Positions 34,902 through 43,184 of a stretch of 64,000 bases of DNA are shown one piece after another. Every line of letters begins with the position of its first letter. Position 1 is the first letter of the stretch. Below the pieces are notes generated by a model. The model was not told where the DNA came from. It saw nothing but the letters and a program-made list of their open reading frames with translations, and searched no databases. The DNA is from Eubacterium limosum. Lineage in GTDB: Bacteria; Bacillota; Clostridia; Eubacteriales; Eubacteriaceae. A program made the position numbers and the translations under genes. Location of the stretch: contig NZ_CP019962.1 of the NCBI RefSeq assembly GCF_000807675.2, positions 1,054,001-1,118,000 on the forward strand. Direction: 5' to 3'.

Positions 34902-35621
34902 ATGAGAATACTAAGCTGGAATGTCTGTGGGGATCTTGGTACAGCCCCGAGAACTGCAGAAAAAGTCGATGAATTAAGAGCAATACTTAATTATTGGGAA
35001 GAAGGAGAAGAAGAAAGAGAAAGTGATCCGGTAGAGATAGTCTGCCTGCAGGAAACAGCTGGAAGAAACGGCCAGCTAAATCAGTATCTCAATGATGTAG
35101 GATACACGACTTATTTAGAACCCGAAGGTGATACGGGCAATGGGCGAACCTATGTCATAGGCATCCGTGAAGATTTGGGAATAGAATATGTAGAAGAGTG
35201 TACTTTTCATCAATCTTTCGAATATGAGGAGATAGCAACATCTCCGACACGTGTACCTTATGGCGTAAAGTTGAGAAAAGATAACGTAGAGTTTTATGTG
35301 TATACGCTTCATGCAACATTGGGAGGCCGCCGCATAGAGGCGCTGGAATTGTTTAGTAATTCCTTAAATAATCCTCAGGATAACATCGTGATTGCGGGCG
35401 ATTTGAACTGCTTAGAAAGCGAATTGCAGGCAAAGAGAATTAGTGGCTATCAAGAATTATTTCCGAATTTTCATGGTTGTAGCAACCATTTGGACTATAT
35501 TTTTGTTAGAGGAAATTTAGACTGTGTTAATGGAATGAATAGCGATCCTTCCAAAAGCGACCATCTTCCCATAAGTGCACAAATTGTATTTAAAGAAGAC
35601 GAAGGCGAAGAAGAATCTTAA
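34902..35621 (+). CDS. Endonuclease/exonuclease/phosphatase (DNase I-fold) protein
   Basis: A 239-aa EEP-superfamily protein. The catalytic set is complete: Asn7 (SWNVCG), Glu51 (VCLQETAG), His137 (TLHATLGG), Asp167/Asn169 (AGDLNC), LDYIFVRG, and Asp220/His221 (KSDHLPI). It should be a metal-dependent phosphodiesterase; DNase activity is plausible. There is no signal peptide. The C terminus is very acidic (EDEGEEES). Base composition is visibly more AT-rich than the preceding genes, hinting at separate acquisition. It closes the operon, followed by a terminator. Confidence 0.85.
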   Translation: MRILSWNVCGDLGTAPRTAEKVDELRAILNYWEEGEEERESDPVEIVCLQETAGRNGQLNQYLNDVGYTTYLEPEGDTGNGRTYVIGIREDLGIEYVEECTFHQSFEYEEIATSPTRVPYGVKLRKDNVEFYVYTLHATLGGRRIEALELFSNSLNNPQDNIVIAGDLNCLESELQAKRISGYQELFPNFHGCSNHLDYIFVRGNLDCVNGMNSDPSKSDHLPISAQIVFKEDEGEEES

Positions 35622-35643
35622 CTCGATTAAGTAATATACTGAT

Positions 35644-35679
35644 AAAGGACACACGCGCGCGTATGTGTCCTTTATTTTT
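35644..35679 (+). terminator. Terminator of the DUF2589-nuclease operon
   Basis: AAAGGACACA and TGTGTCCTTT form a perfect 10-bp stem around CGCGCGCGTA, followed by ATTTTT. Confidence 0.88.
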
Positions 35680-35721
35680 CATCGATAAATGGAATTATAA
35701 TTAACTCTTATTTTATTCTCT

Positions 35722-35770
35722 TGTAAAAACGTGTAAAAACGCTTGAGATTTTTTTACGCTCGTGTATAAT
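35722..35770 (+). promoter_or_regulatory. Promoter of a non-coding locus, preceded by tandem 10-bp repeats
   Basis: TTGAGA (35743-35748), 16-bp spacer, TATAAT (35765-35770). Immediately upstream TGTAAAAACG is repeated twice in tandem (35722-35741), a likely regulator site on one helix face. Confidence 0.65.
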
Positions 35771-35776
35771 AGAAAC

Positions 35777-35978
35777 CAACGGGGAGAACATGTGGGTATA
35801 TTACAGAGTCTCTCACTCGATTTGTCAAACTCTCTGTAATCCTCCCTGTTATTTTAGCAAAAAAGAATGGTAATGGTAAGCAAAGCCAAAATGCTTTGAC
35901 CTTCTTAACACGCACACACAGCTTTTTTCATTTCTTCTTTTGCTGGCGTCTCCGGTCCTGGACCGGGGGCTTTTTTTA
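35777..35978 (+). ncRNA. Candidate structured non-coding RNA of about 200 nt
   Basis: Between a good promoter and a Rho-independent terminator (GTCTCCGGTC paired with GACCGGGGGC, then seven T) there is no plausible ORF. The 5' part folds into a long hairpin: AACGGGGAG (35778-35786) with CTCCCTGTT (35842-35850), and inside it ATTACAGAG (35800-35808) with CTCTGTAAT (35832-35840). A second hairpin CAAAGC/GCTTTG lies at 35881-35898. I do not recognise a known RNA family. It could be a trans-acting RNA or a regulatory leader that ends in its terminator. Confidence 0.55.
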
Positions 35979-36039
35979 TTGCTCAAAAAAATTTAAACAG
36001 CCCATTGATAATTTTTTATACAAAAACAGCTAAAAAATG

Positions 36040-36071
36040 ACCGTTCATCACATTTAACAACCGTTCATCAC
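36040..36071 (+). promoter_or_regulatory. Direct repeat ACCGTTCATCAC x2, operator-like
   Basis: Two identical 12-bp repeats with 20-bp period. The core CCGTT and the spacing resemble the operators before the two secreted protease genes, but no -10 lies at the matching distance. Target gene unclear. Confidence 0.4.
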
Positions 36072-36321
36072 ACGTTGGCGGGAAAAAACCAAAAAATGAT
36101 AAAAAAATAACGTTGGTTCTATTATAAGGCGAAAAAATGCCGATTGAAGTGCGCTGTAGGTTTTATTATAATGGCAAAGGAGAGTATTACCAAGAATGAG
36201 AAGAAAGGTGGAGTTGGCGCGATGAGAGGGCAGTAGAACAGTGACAAGAGGGACAAACGCGGTGAGAGGGATAACGTTATAAGAGTTTAGAAGCAATAGC
36301 TTTGAAGCGGAAAACAAAAAA

Positions 36322-36351
36322 GACGCAAAATTATATATTTTGCGTCTTTTT
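36322..36351. repeat. Palindrome / terminator, left inverted copy flanking the recombinase gene
   Basis: A 25-bp palindrome (36322-36346) with A run before and T run after. Its 21-bp core CGCAAAATTATATATTTTGC+G is found inverted at 37540-37560, just after the recombinase stop codon. It may act as terminator, recombination site, or both. Confidence 0.55.
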
Positions 36352-36456
36352 GGATTCAATAACTCTTGATGAAACTATTATAACGTTATTTGTGAAAAAA
36401 TACCAATCTTTTTTTAAAGAAATTTTTAAATTTTAAATTTTTAGGAGTGAATAACA

Positions 36457-37536
36457 GTGAAAAGAATGATTATTCGGTTAATAACAATTGTCCGAAATAC
36501 TGTATTTGGACAAAAGATACTAATGCGTGATTTGTTGGAAAACTGGCTTAAGGAAAAAGAAAAAGAAGGAAAAGTGAAACCAAAAACATTGGAAAACTAT
36601 CAGAGACAGGTTTTTGTTCATTTAATACCCATGCTGGGCGAGTATGAGGTACAGGAGATCACAACAGAGGTGCTGCAGGATTTCGTGTTCTATTTAGAGG
36701 AAGAAAACGGATTGAATCCAACAACGGTTAAGAATATTTTTGGGCGGTTAGCGACTGTTTTAAATAAAGCCCATAAAGAGGGCATTATTATGGAAAACCC
36801 GTGTACCAGCGTGGTGCTGCCAAAAGCAAACGCAAGGGCAGGCAAGGCATTAAGCCGGTTAGAGCAGGAGAAACTTGAAAAAGTCTTAAATAACGATGAA
36901 GGGAGCAAAACTTTGGCCGTCTATATTGCGCTGCATAGCGGGCTGCGTATTTCTGAAATTACGGCTTTAAAATGGAAAGATATTGATATGGAAAATGAAT
37001 TTATCTATGTAAGGCACAGTTTTCAGCGGATTAGCCAGCAAATGACAGACGGCACCAATAGAAGCAGTCTGCTTCTTGGAAAGCCGAAGTCAGTTAAGTC
37101 GGTTCGCAGTATTCCGATGAATGATTTGCTGGCAATGAAGATAAAAGAATACTATAAAGGATTAGAAAAATGGCAAAAAAAGGGAGAGTTGTTTGTGATC
37201 AGTAAAGAAAATGGCAGTTTTTATGATGTGAGAACCATTCAGCGCTATTTTAATGATGTTTGTGAAAAAGCGAATATCGAGCATCATCACTTTCACGACC
37301 TCCGGCATACTTTTGCGACCAATGCAAAGGCCTGCGGGATTGATATTCAATTAATCAGTGAGATGCTGGGGCATTCTCAGACAAAAACGACGATGGACAT
37401 CTATGTTCATCCATCAGACAGCGATAAACAAAATGCTATACAGCTGATGAACCGTTTAAATAAAGGGACAAATCCGCAACGATTAAGAAAGCAAATTGAA
37501 AATATGTTGGAAGAAATATATCCAGAGGTTGTATGA
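36457..37536 (+). CDS. Tyrosine recombinase / phage-type integrase
   Basis: A 359-aa integrase. A SAM-like core-binding domain (about 22-110, LLENWLKEKEKEGKVKPKTL) precedes the catalytic domain with Arg in HSGLRISEI, HDLRHTFAT, LGHSQTKTTMDIYVH (the Tyr nucleophile). The GTG start at 36457 is supported by TAGGAG 8 bp upstream. No relaxase, excisionase or phage genes adjoin it, and the gene is flanked by inverted copies of a 21-bp palindrome, so it may be a local DNA invertase or a remnant of an integrated element rather than part of an active one. Confidence 0.9.
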   Translation: MKRMIIRLITIVRNTVFGQKILMRDLLENWLKEKEKEGKVKPKTLENYQRQVFVHLIPMLGEYEVQEITTEVLQDFVFYLEEENGLNPTTVKNIFGRLATVLNKAHKEGIIMENPCTSVVLPKANARAGKALSRLEQEKLEKVLNNDEGSKTLAVYIALHSGLRISEITALKWKDIDMENEFIYVRHSFQRISQQMTDGTNRSSLLLGKPKSVKSVRSIPMNDLLAMKIKEYYKGLEKWQKKGELFVISKENGSFYDVRTIQRYFNDVCEKANIEHHHFHDLRHTFATNAKACGIDIQLISEMLGHSQTKTTMDIYVHPSDSDKQNAIQLMNRLNKGTNPQRLRKQIENMLEEIYPEVV

Positions 37537-37537
37537 A

Positions 37538-37562
37538 GTCGCAAAATATATAATTTTGCGAC
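37538..37562. repeat. Palindrome, right inverted copy flanking the recombinase gene
   Basis: A 25-bp palindrome starting 2 bp after the recombinase stop. The asymmetric centre (ATATATAAT against ATTATATAT in the left copy) shows the two copies are in inverted orientation. It lacks a T run, so a terminator role is less clear than for the left copy. Confidence 0.55.
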
Positions 37563-38014
37563 AGATTTCATCATAGACGATAATAAATATACCCTTAAAA
37601 TCTGAGAAAGAAAAGCATAAGATAAAAATACAACCGGCACTAAAAGATTATTTAAGAAATGGTGCACCAAATAAACCAGCGCGCTGGCACCCGGTACAAT
37701 CCCAAAAGCGCCGAGGCATCAGTACCCTGGCACCCAATGATATTCACAGGTGAAAACCTTTGAATAGAGAGAGCACCCCCTGGCCGCGCCAATAAACCAG
37801 GAGGGATGATCGCTCACCTTTTTACCTTTTTTGCAGCGCAGAGGGCTTCCATATATGGCTGAAACCAGCCGCCCGCTGCGTTCTTTTCAGGTAAAGATAA
37901 GGCAATAAAAAAGATGCCCAAAAACAAAGACCCTTTAGAAAAGACCCTTGATACCAATGGATTTAGGCATTATTTTTATCAATATTTATAAATGAGGTAA
38001 AGGAGAAAGAAAAA
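37563..38014. other. 450-bp intergenic region upstream of the surface protein gene
   Basis: No ORF is convincing. CTGGCACCC occurs twice (37684-37692 and near 37727-37735) around a GGTAC/GTACC pair, AATAAACCAG twice (37670 and 37791), and GCAGCG/CGCTGC bracket a possible hairpin at about 37833-37880. This could be a long leader of the surface protein transcript; no known riboswitch is recognised. Confidence 0.4.
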
Positions 38015-41000
38015 ATGGATGTAGAGGTAAAAAAGTTTAGAGGCGCAGGAGTCCTGAAAACAGCCCTGCTGCTGTTGGCCCTCCTGCTGGGCCTGCTGGT
38101 CTTTGGCGCAGGCACCGTCCGGGCCGAAGAAGGGGCAGTGGTTTATGGGCTGTATGATGGCAGCGTGGTTTATGCCTGTGATGAGACAGGGCAGAAAACA
38201 GAACCTGTTACCGAAATAGATAAGTACAAGGTTACCAATCTGTTTGTGGCAGAGGGGGTGACAAAGATTGAAGACTCGGCGTTTAAATACTGCGGAGAAT
38301 TGAAAGAAATCACGATGTCAGACACGGTGACGGAAATTGGAGATCATACATTTTCTTATAGCGGACTGGCAAACATTATCTGGCCCAAAAATCTGACAAA
38401 GATAAAGATTAGTTTTGATGCATTTTCAATCTGCCATGATCTGAAAGAAGTCGCGCTGCCAGACGCGGATATAGAAATTGATGGTAACGCATTTTACGAT
38501 AGCGGACTGACAAGCATTACATTTCCAGAAAATCCAGAGAATTCAATAATACTTAGTAGTGATGCGTTTATGCATGCTATAAAGCTAAACACGATCACGT
38601 TGCCAGAGACGGTTACAGAGATTGGAGAGAGTGTCTTTTTTGATACCGGACTGACAAGCGTTACCCTGCCAGAGAACTTGAAAAGCATAGGACCGAGTGT
38701 TTTTCAGCATTGTGCTAACTTAACCCGCATTGTTTTGTCCGGTGCCACCCCGCCAACTGTGGAAGATGATGCATTTGCTAATACACCTTCATCCCGTTAC
38801 ATGGTACTCACCGGCGCTGCCGCCACCTCAGATGAGTATAACGGGGGATGGGCGGGCTTTACCAAAACCAAGGCGCTGGGAACCGGCGAGGTTAGCCTTC
38901 CCTCCATTACGGACCAAACCTATACCGGCAGTGCCTTCGAACCAGACATTGGCATACCGGGGACAAAAGATACCGACTATCAAGTCACCTATGAAAACAA
39001 CACAAACGCCGGAACAGCCACAGCCCACATCACCGCCGATGACTGCTTAGGGAGGTACACCGGAGCGGCAGATGTAAGCTTTACCATCACCCAAGCCCCC
39101 CTGGCCATCGAAGGGCTGAGCGCCCAAAGCCGTTCCTATAACGGCAGTACCGCTATATCGCTGACCGGGGGCAGCTTAAAAGGCGTCATCGGCAGCGACG
39201 ATGTGGGCATTGTTATGCCCGTGGAAGGCACCGTGGAAGACGCCAGCAAAGGAACAGGGAAAGCAGTGACCTATACCCCGCCTGAGCTTCAAGGCAGTGA
39301 CAAAGACAATTACAGCCTGACAGCCCCCGAGCTCAAGGCAAACATTACCGCGGCCCCTTTGACCATCGAAGGGCTGAGCGCCCAAAGCCGCCCCTATGAC
39401 GGCAGCAACGCCGTAACGCTGACCGGCGGCAGCTTAGAGGGCGTTTTCGGCAGCGACGATGTGCGCATTGTCATGCCCATGGAAGGCACCGTGGCAGACG
39501 CCAGCAAGGGAACAGAAAAACCAGTGACCTATACGCTGCCAGCCCTTCAGGGCAGCCAGAAAGACAACTACAGCCTGACAGCCCCCGAGCTCAAGGCAAA
39601 CATCACCGCGGCTCCCTTGGCCATCGAAGGGCTGAGCGCCCAAAGCCGTCCCTATGACGGCAGCACCGCCGTAACGCTGACCGGCGGCAGCTTAAAAGGC
39701 GTCATTGGCAGCGAGGATGTAAGCATTGTCATGCCCATGGAAGGCACCGTGTCCGATGCCAGCAAAGGAACAGGGAGAGCAGTGACCTATACCCCGCCCG
39801 AGCTTCAAGGCAGTGACAAAGGTAATTACAGCCTGACCGTGCCAGAGGTAAAGGCAGACATCACCCCAGCCCCACTGACCATCAAAGGGCTGAGCGCCCA
39901 AAGCCGCCCCTATGACGGCAGCACCGCTGTAACGCTGACCGGTAAGGGCAGCTTAGAAGGCGTTATCGGCAGCGAGAAAGTCTCAGCAGAAATGCCAAAC
40001 CAGGGGACCTTTGAGGACGCTAACGTGGGCACTGCCAAAGCCGTCAGATATGCGGCACCTCTGACCGGCGAGGACAAAGACAACTATCGCCTGACCGCGT
40101 CAACGCTAGAGGCAGACATCACCCCAGCCCCCCTGACCCTTGCAGGCGGCGCCATCGCAGCCAAAACCTACGACGGCACAACCGGCACGGCGGTCGAAAG
40201 CGTGACCTTTGCAGGCCTGCAAAAGGATGAAACATTAGTCAAAGACACCGACTACACCGCTGCAGCGGCCTTTACCGATGCAGCAGCCGGTGACGATAAA
40301 GCAGCAACACTTACCGTAAACCTAATGGCGAACCCTAAGACTGCCAATTATACCCTGGAGGAGCCAGATACCATTGCAGTAAAAGGCAGCATCGCCAAAG
40401 CCACCCCAGCCTATGACATGCCCGAAAATCGGACCGCCATTTACGGCCAGACCCTGAAAGACGTGGCCCTGCCCGCAGGCTTCAGCTGGCAGGACGATGA
40501 AAGCACCGCCGTGGGCAACGCAGGCAGCAACACCTTTAAAGTTACCTACACCCCGGCAGATACCGCGAACTACCAGATGGTCACCAATATTGAAGTGACC
40601 ATTGAAGTATCCAAAGCCATCCCAGCCTATGACGTGCCCGAAAATCGGACCGCAGTCTACGGCCAGACCCTGAAAGACGTCACCCTGCCCGAAGGCTTCA
40701 GCTGGCAGGACGATGAAAGCACCGCCGTGGGCAACGCGGGCAGCAATACCTTTAAGGCCACCTACACCCCGGCAGACACCGCGAACTACCAGAGCGTGGC
40801 CGATATTGAGGTGCGCATCACCGTGAGCAAAGGCGAAAGCACCCTCGTGGTTCAGGCCGATAAAAGCGCGTTTACCTATGGCGAAGCCTTTACCCTGACC
40901 GTCAACGTCGACCTTAAGCCACAGAGCCGGAGCCTTACCCGGGCAGCCGCCGACACCGTCGACGTTTATCTGGGCGATCCGGCAGACAACAGACAGCTGG

Positions 41001-42394
41001 CAGCCGCCCCTGTTGAGAACGGCAAAGCAACCGCCACCATTGAGAAAAGCAATCCCCATTACCCCAACGGAGGCAGTGCAGACATTACCGTTGTCTATAA
41101 CGGCTCAGGCAGCCTTAACAAAAGCATTGGCAGCCTGCACCTCGACATCACCCCAGCCCCCGGAAGCGCAAAGGTAAGCCAGGAAGGCTGGACCTACGGC
41201 CAGGCCGGAGCAAGCCCCGTGCCCGTGTCCGAAACCAACGGAACCGAAAATGTCACCTATGATTACAAGACAAAAGACGCCGGAGACGACACCTACGCGG
41301 CCAAAAAACCCACCAACGCAGGCGACTACACCCTGCGGGCCACCTTCGCCGCAACCCAGAACTTCAAAGCCGTGACCGCCACCGCCGATTTTGCCATCGA
41401 AAAGGCCCAGCCCGTCATGACCATAGCCCCCGAAGCGGGAAAAGAAATCCAGGTAGGCGAGCCCGTCACCCTGAACATTGCCCTGAAAGGCGTGAAGGAC
41501 GAAACCCCCGAAGGCACCGTGGCCATTCTGGGCAAAAACCTGACCTTAAAAGACGGTCAGGCCAGCATCGTCTATACCCCGGCCGATACAAAACCCATCA
41601 CCCTGACCGCCACCTATACCCCGGCCGAAGGCGAAAACTACACAGGCACCCAGGCCAGCCTGACCCTGACCGCCGGCAAAAAAACAAGAGCGCCCATCAC
41701 CTTAAGCGATCTTACCAAAACCTACGGCGACCCCGCCTTTACCCTGACGCCCACCGGCGGCAGCCTGCAGGCCGGCGAAAGCTATCAGTACGCCAGTGAC
41801 AACGCAGCCGTGGCCACCGTTGACCAAAACGGAGAAGTCACCATCAAAGGCGCAGGCACAGCCCACATTACCGTGAGCGTGGCCGAGAGCAGCGCCTGGA
41901 ACCCGGCAGCCGCCACCATGACCCTGACCGTGGGCAAAGCCAAGATCACCGGCGTGTCCTTTGAGGACGCCGCCTTTACCGAGGATGGCGCCGAACACAA
42001 AATCGAGCTGACCGGCAGCCTGCCCGAGGGCACAAGCGTAAGCTATGAAAACAATGTCCAAAAAGCACCCGGCACCTACACCGCCAAAGCCATAATCGAC
42101 GGCGGCGTGAACTACGAAAGCCTGGAGCTGACCGCTGTGCTCACCATAAACGAAAAACCAACAGACCCGACGCCAGGCCAGCCAACCCCAACACCAGGCA
42201 CCGGTAGCGACACCACGTCCAATCCTGCGCCCGAAAACACAACAAACAATACAACAGAAAATACAACAGAGCGTACAACAGACAATACCAATACCGGTCT
42301 GGCCGGCAGCGGAACCACCGCAGGCGCCGCCGTACTGTTGAGCCTGCTGGCCCTGACAGGGCTGGTCCTCTGGCAGAAAAGCAAGAAACAATAA
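38015..42394 (+). CDS. Large surface protein with LRR_5 and tandem YDG/MBG-type repeats
   Basis: A 1459-aa secreted surface protein. Signal peptide about 1-36. Residues about 60-270 are BspA-like leucine-rich repeats (KIEDSAFKYCGELKEITM and related). Residues about 365-710 hold four near-identical 86-aa YDG-type repeats (GLSAQSRPYDGSTAVTLTGG), then two 72-aa repeats (AYDMPENRTAIYGQTLKD), Ig-like/Big-type domains and a Thr/Asn-rich linker. It ends TNTGLAGSG, a transmembrane helix and KSKKQ. Likely an adhesin. The DNA repeats could change copy number. It is preceded by AAAGGAG and sits next to the recombinase locus. Confidence 0.88.
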   Translation: MDVEVKKFRGAGVLKTALLLLALLLGLLVFGAGTVRAEEGAVVYGLYDGSVVYACDETGQKTEPVTEIDKYKVTNLFVAEGVTKIEDSAFKYCGELKEITMSDTVTEIGDHTFSYSGLANIIWPKNLTKIKISFDAFSICHDLKEVALPDADIEIDGNAFYDSGLTSITFPENPENSIILSSDAFMHAIKLNTITLPETVTEIGESVFFDTGLTSVTLPENLKSIGPSVFQHCANLTRIVLSGATPPTVEDDAFANTPSSRYMVLTGAAATSDEYNGGWAGFTKTKALGTGEVSLPSITDQTYTGSAFEPDIGIPGTKDTDYQVTYENNTNAGTATAHITADDCLGRYTGAADVSFTITQAPLAIEGLSAQSRSYNGSTAISLTGGSLKGVIGSDDVGIVMPVEGTVEDASKGTGKAVTYTPPELQGSDKDNYSLTAPELKANITAAPLTIEGLSAQSRPYDGSNAVTLTGGSLEGVFGSDDVRIVMPMEGTVADASKGTEKPVTYTLPALQGSQKDNYSLTAPELKANITAAPLAIEGLSAQSRPYDGSTAVTLTGGSLKGVIGSEDVSIVMPMEGTVSDASKGTGRAVTYTPPELQGSDKGNYSLTVPEVKADITPAPLTIKGLSAQSRPYDGSTAVTLTGKGSLEGVIGSEKVSAEMPNQGTFEDANVGTAKAVRYAAPLTGEDKDNYRLTASTLEADITPAPLTLAGGAIAAKTYDGTTGTAVESVTFAGLQKDETLVKDTDYTAAAAFTDAAAGDDKAATLTVNLMANPKTANYTLEEPDTIAVKGSIAKATPAYDMPENRTAIYGQTLKDVALPAGFSWQDDESTAVGNAGSNTFKVTYTPADTANYQMVTNIEVTIEVSKAIPAYDVPENRTAVYGQTLKDVTLPEGFSWQDDESTAVGNAGSNTFKATYTPADTANYQSVADIEVRITVSKGESTLVVQADKSAFTYGEAFTLTVNVDLKPQSRSLTRAAADTVDVYLGDPADNRQLAAAPVENGKATATIEKSNPHYPNGGSADITVVYNGSGSLNKSIGSLHLDITPAPGSAKVSQEGWTYGQAGASPVPVSETNGTENVTYDYKTKDAGDDTYAAKKPTNAGDYTLRATFAATQNFKAVTATADFAIEKAQPVMTIAPEAGKEIQVGEPVTLNIALKGVKDETPEGTVAILGKNLTLKDGQASIVYTPADTKPITLTATYTPAEGENYTGTQASLTLTAGKKTRAPITLSDLTKTYGDPAFTLTPTGGSLQAGESYQYASDNAAVATVDQNGEVTIKGAGTAHITVSVAESSAWNPAAATMTLTVGKAKITGVSFEDAAFTEDGAEHKIELTGSLPEGTSVSYENNVQKAPGTYTAKAIIDGGVNYESLELTAVLTINEKPTDPTPGQPTPTPGTGSDTTSNPAPENTTNNTTENTTERTTDNTNTGLAGSGTTAGAAVLLSLLALTGLVLWQKSKKQ
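39110..40140 (+). repeat. Four tandem 258-bp repeats inside the surface protein gene
   Basis: The string AAGGGCTGAGCGCCCAAAGC recurs at 39111, 39369, 39627 and 39885 with exact 258-bp period (86 codons). Identity between units 2 and 3 is especially high. A second two-copy 216-bp repeat lies at about 40406-40830. Confidence 0.85.
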
Positions 42395-42495
42395 GCAGCA
42401 ATCAAAGCAGTCAACAGAACATTGTCCGCATAGCAGCCATCACAACCGCGCTGCTTTGTTGAGTGATCACAGAGAGCCGCTTAAAAAGGAAAAAA

Positions 42496-43059
42496 ATGGA
42501 GCAAAACAAACAGACCTATCTTGAGCTGCGCCAGGCCCTTGAAACCGCCGCAGAAGCCATGGACCCGGAAATCCGGGCCCATAGCCTGCGGACAGGCCAG
42601 CGCATGGAAACCTTAATAAAAGAAATGGACAAGCAAGACCTGTTAGCCCTTTGGAACTGGGGAGACCTGTCCCCCCTGAATTATCACGATATGGGGAAAA
42701 AACCCAACGAACGCGGCATAGAGCATACGGAGACCGGTGAGCTGTTTTTTAAACACCTGCATCACCTTTTTTATAAAATCAGTGGACAGGCCGGCATATT
42801 CACAAGCATCGCGGCCGATATCTGCCGTTATCATCATGACCATTATGGCCAATGCCAGCTTAAAACCGCCCAGGGGAGAGATATACCGCTGGCTGGCCGG
42901 ATATGTGCCGTCGCCAACGTCTGGGACCATCTGGCACTGGACGGTTTAAAACCCCGTCAGATACTGGCCCGGTTCGAGTCGCAAAGCGGCCAGTACGATC
43001 CAGAGATTATCGCGGCGCTGCGGCGTTTTTATGAACGTCACGGCACGCTGGAACGATAA
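42496..43059 (+). CDS. HD-domain phosphohydrolase, divergent HD-GYP-like
   Basis: A 187-aa single-domain protein. It has His29 (AHSLRTG), the HD pair His64-Asp65 in YHDMGK, histidines in EHTETGELFF, and RYHHDHYGQC with later IPLAGRICAVANVWDHL, which follows the layout of HD-GYP c-di-GMP phosphodiesterases, but the GYP motif is replaced. The metal site seems intact, so it should be a metal phosphohydrolase; the substrate is unknown. ATG 42496 is preferred, with AAAAGGAAAA upstream, over an in-frame GTG at 42463. Confidence 0.72.
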   Translation: MEQNKQTYLELRQALETAAEAMDPEIRAHSLRTGQRMETLIKEMDKQDLLALWNWGDLSPLNYHDMGKKPNERGIEHTETGELFFKHLHHLFYKISGQAGIFTSIAADICRYHHDHYGQCQLKTAQGRDIPLAGRICAVANVWDHLALDGLKPRQILARFESQSGQYDPEIIAALRRFYERHGTLER

Positions 43060-43111
43060 AAAGATTGAATGAAATAATGACGATAAAATGGGACACTGGC
43101 TGTCACCCATC

Positions 43112-43164
43112 AAAACCCTGAAGGCCGCATACACACACGTGTATGTGGTTTTCAGGGTTTTTTT
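43112..43164 (+). terminator. Terminator after the HD-domain gene
   Basis: AAAACCCTGAA (43112-43122) pairs with TTCAGGGTTTT (43151-43161), with inner ATACAC/GTGTAT, followed by more T. It ends just before the next gene. Confidence 0.8.
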
Positions 43165-43184
43165 ATTGGAGAAAAGAGGAAAAA

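Larger units (their letters stand above)
35622..36456. other. 835-bp gene-free interval
   Basis: Besides the nuclease terminator and the candidate ncRNA it holds a direct repeat ACCGTTCATCAC at 36040-36051 and 36060-36071, a purine-rich stretch without a usable ORF (36170-36300), copies of ATAACGTTAT (around 36272 and 36381), and the palindrome at 36322-36346. No protein gene is supported. Confidence 0.6.

Noticed and set aside
36170-36300. Short ATG frames in the purine-rich stretch upstream of the recombinase
   Set aside because: All close within about 10 codons and none has consistent support.
39110-40140. Regularly spaced repeats that could be mistaken for a CRISPR array
   Set aside because: The period is 258 bp, the repeats are in frame within one large gene and there are no unique spacers of CRISPR size. 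No CRISPR array or cas gene was found in the window.
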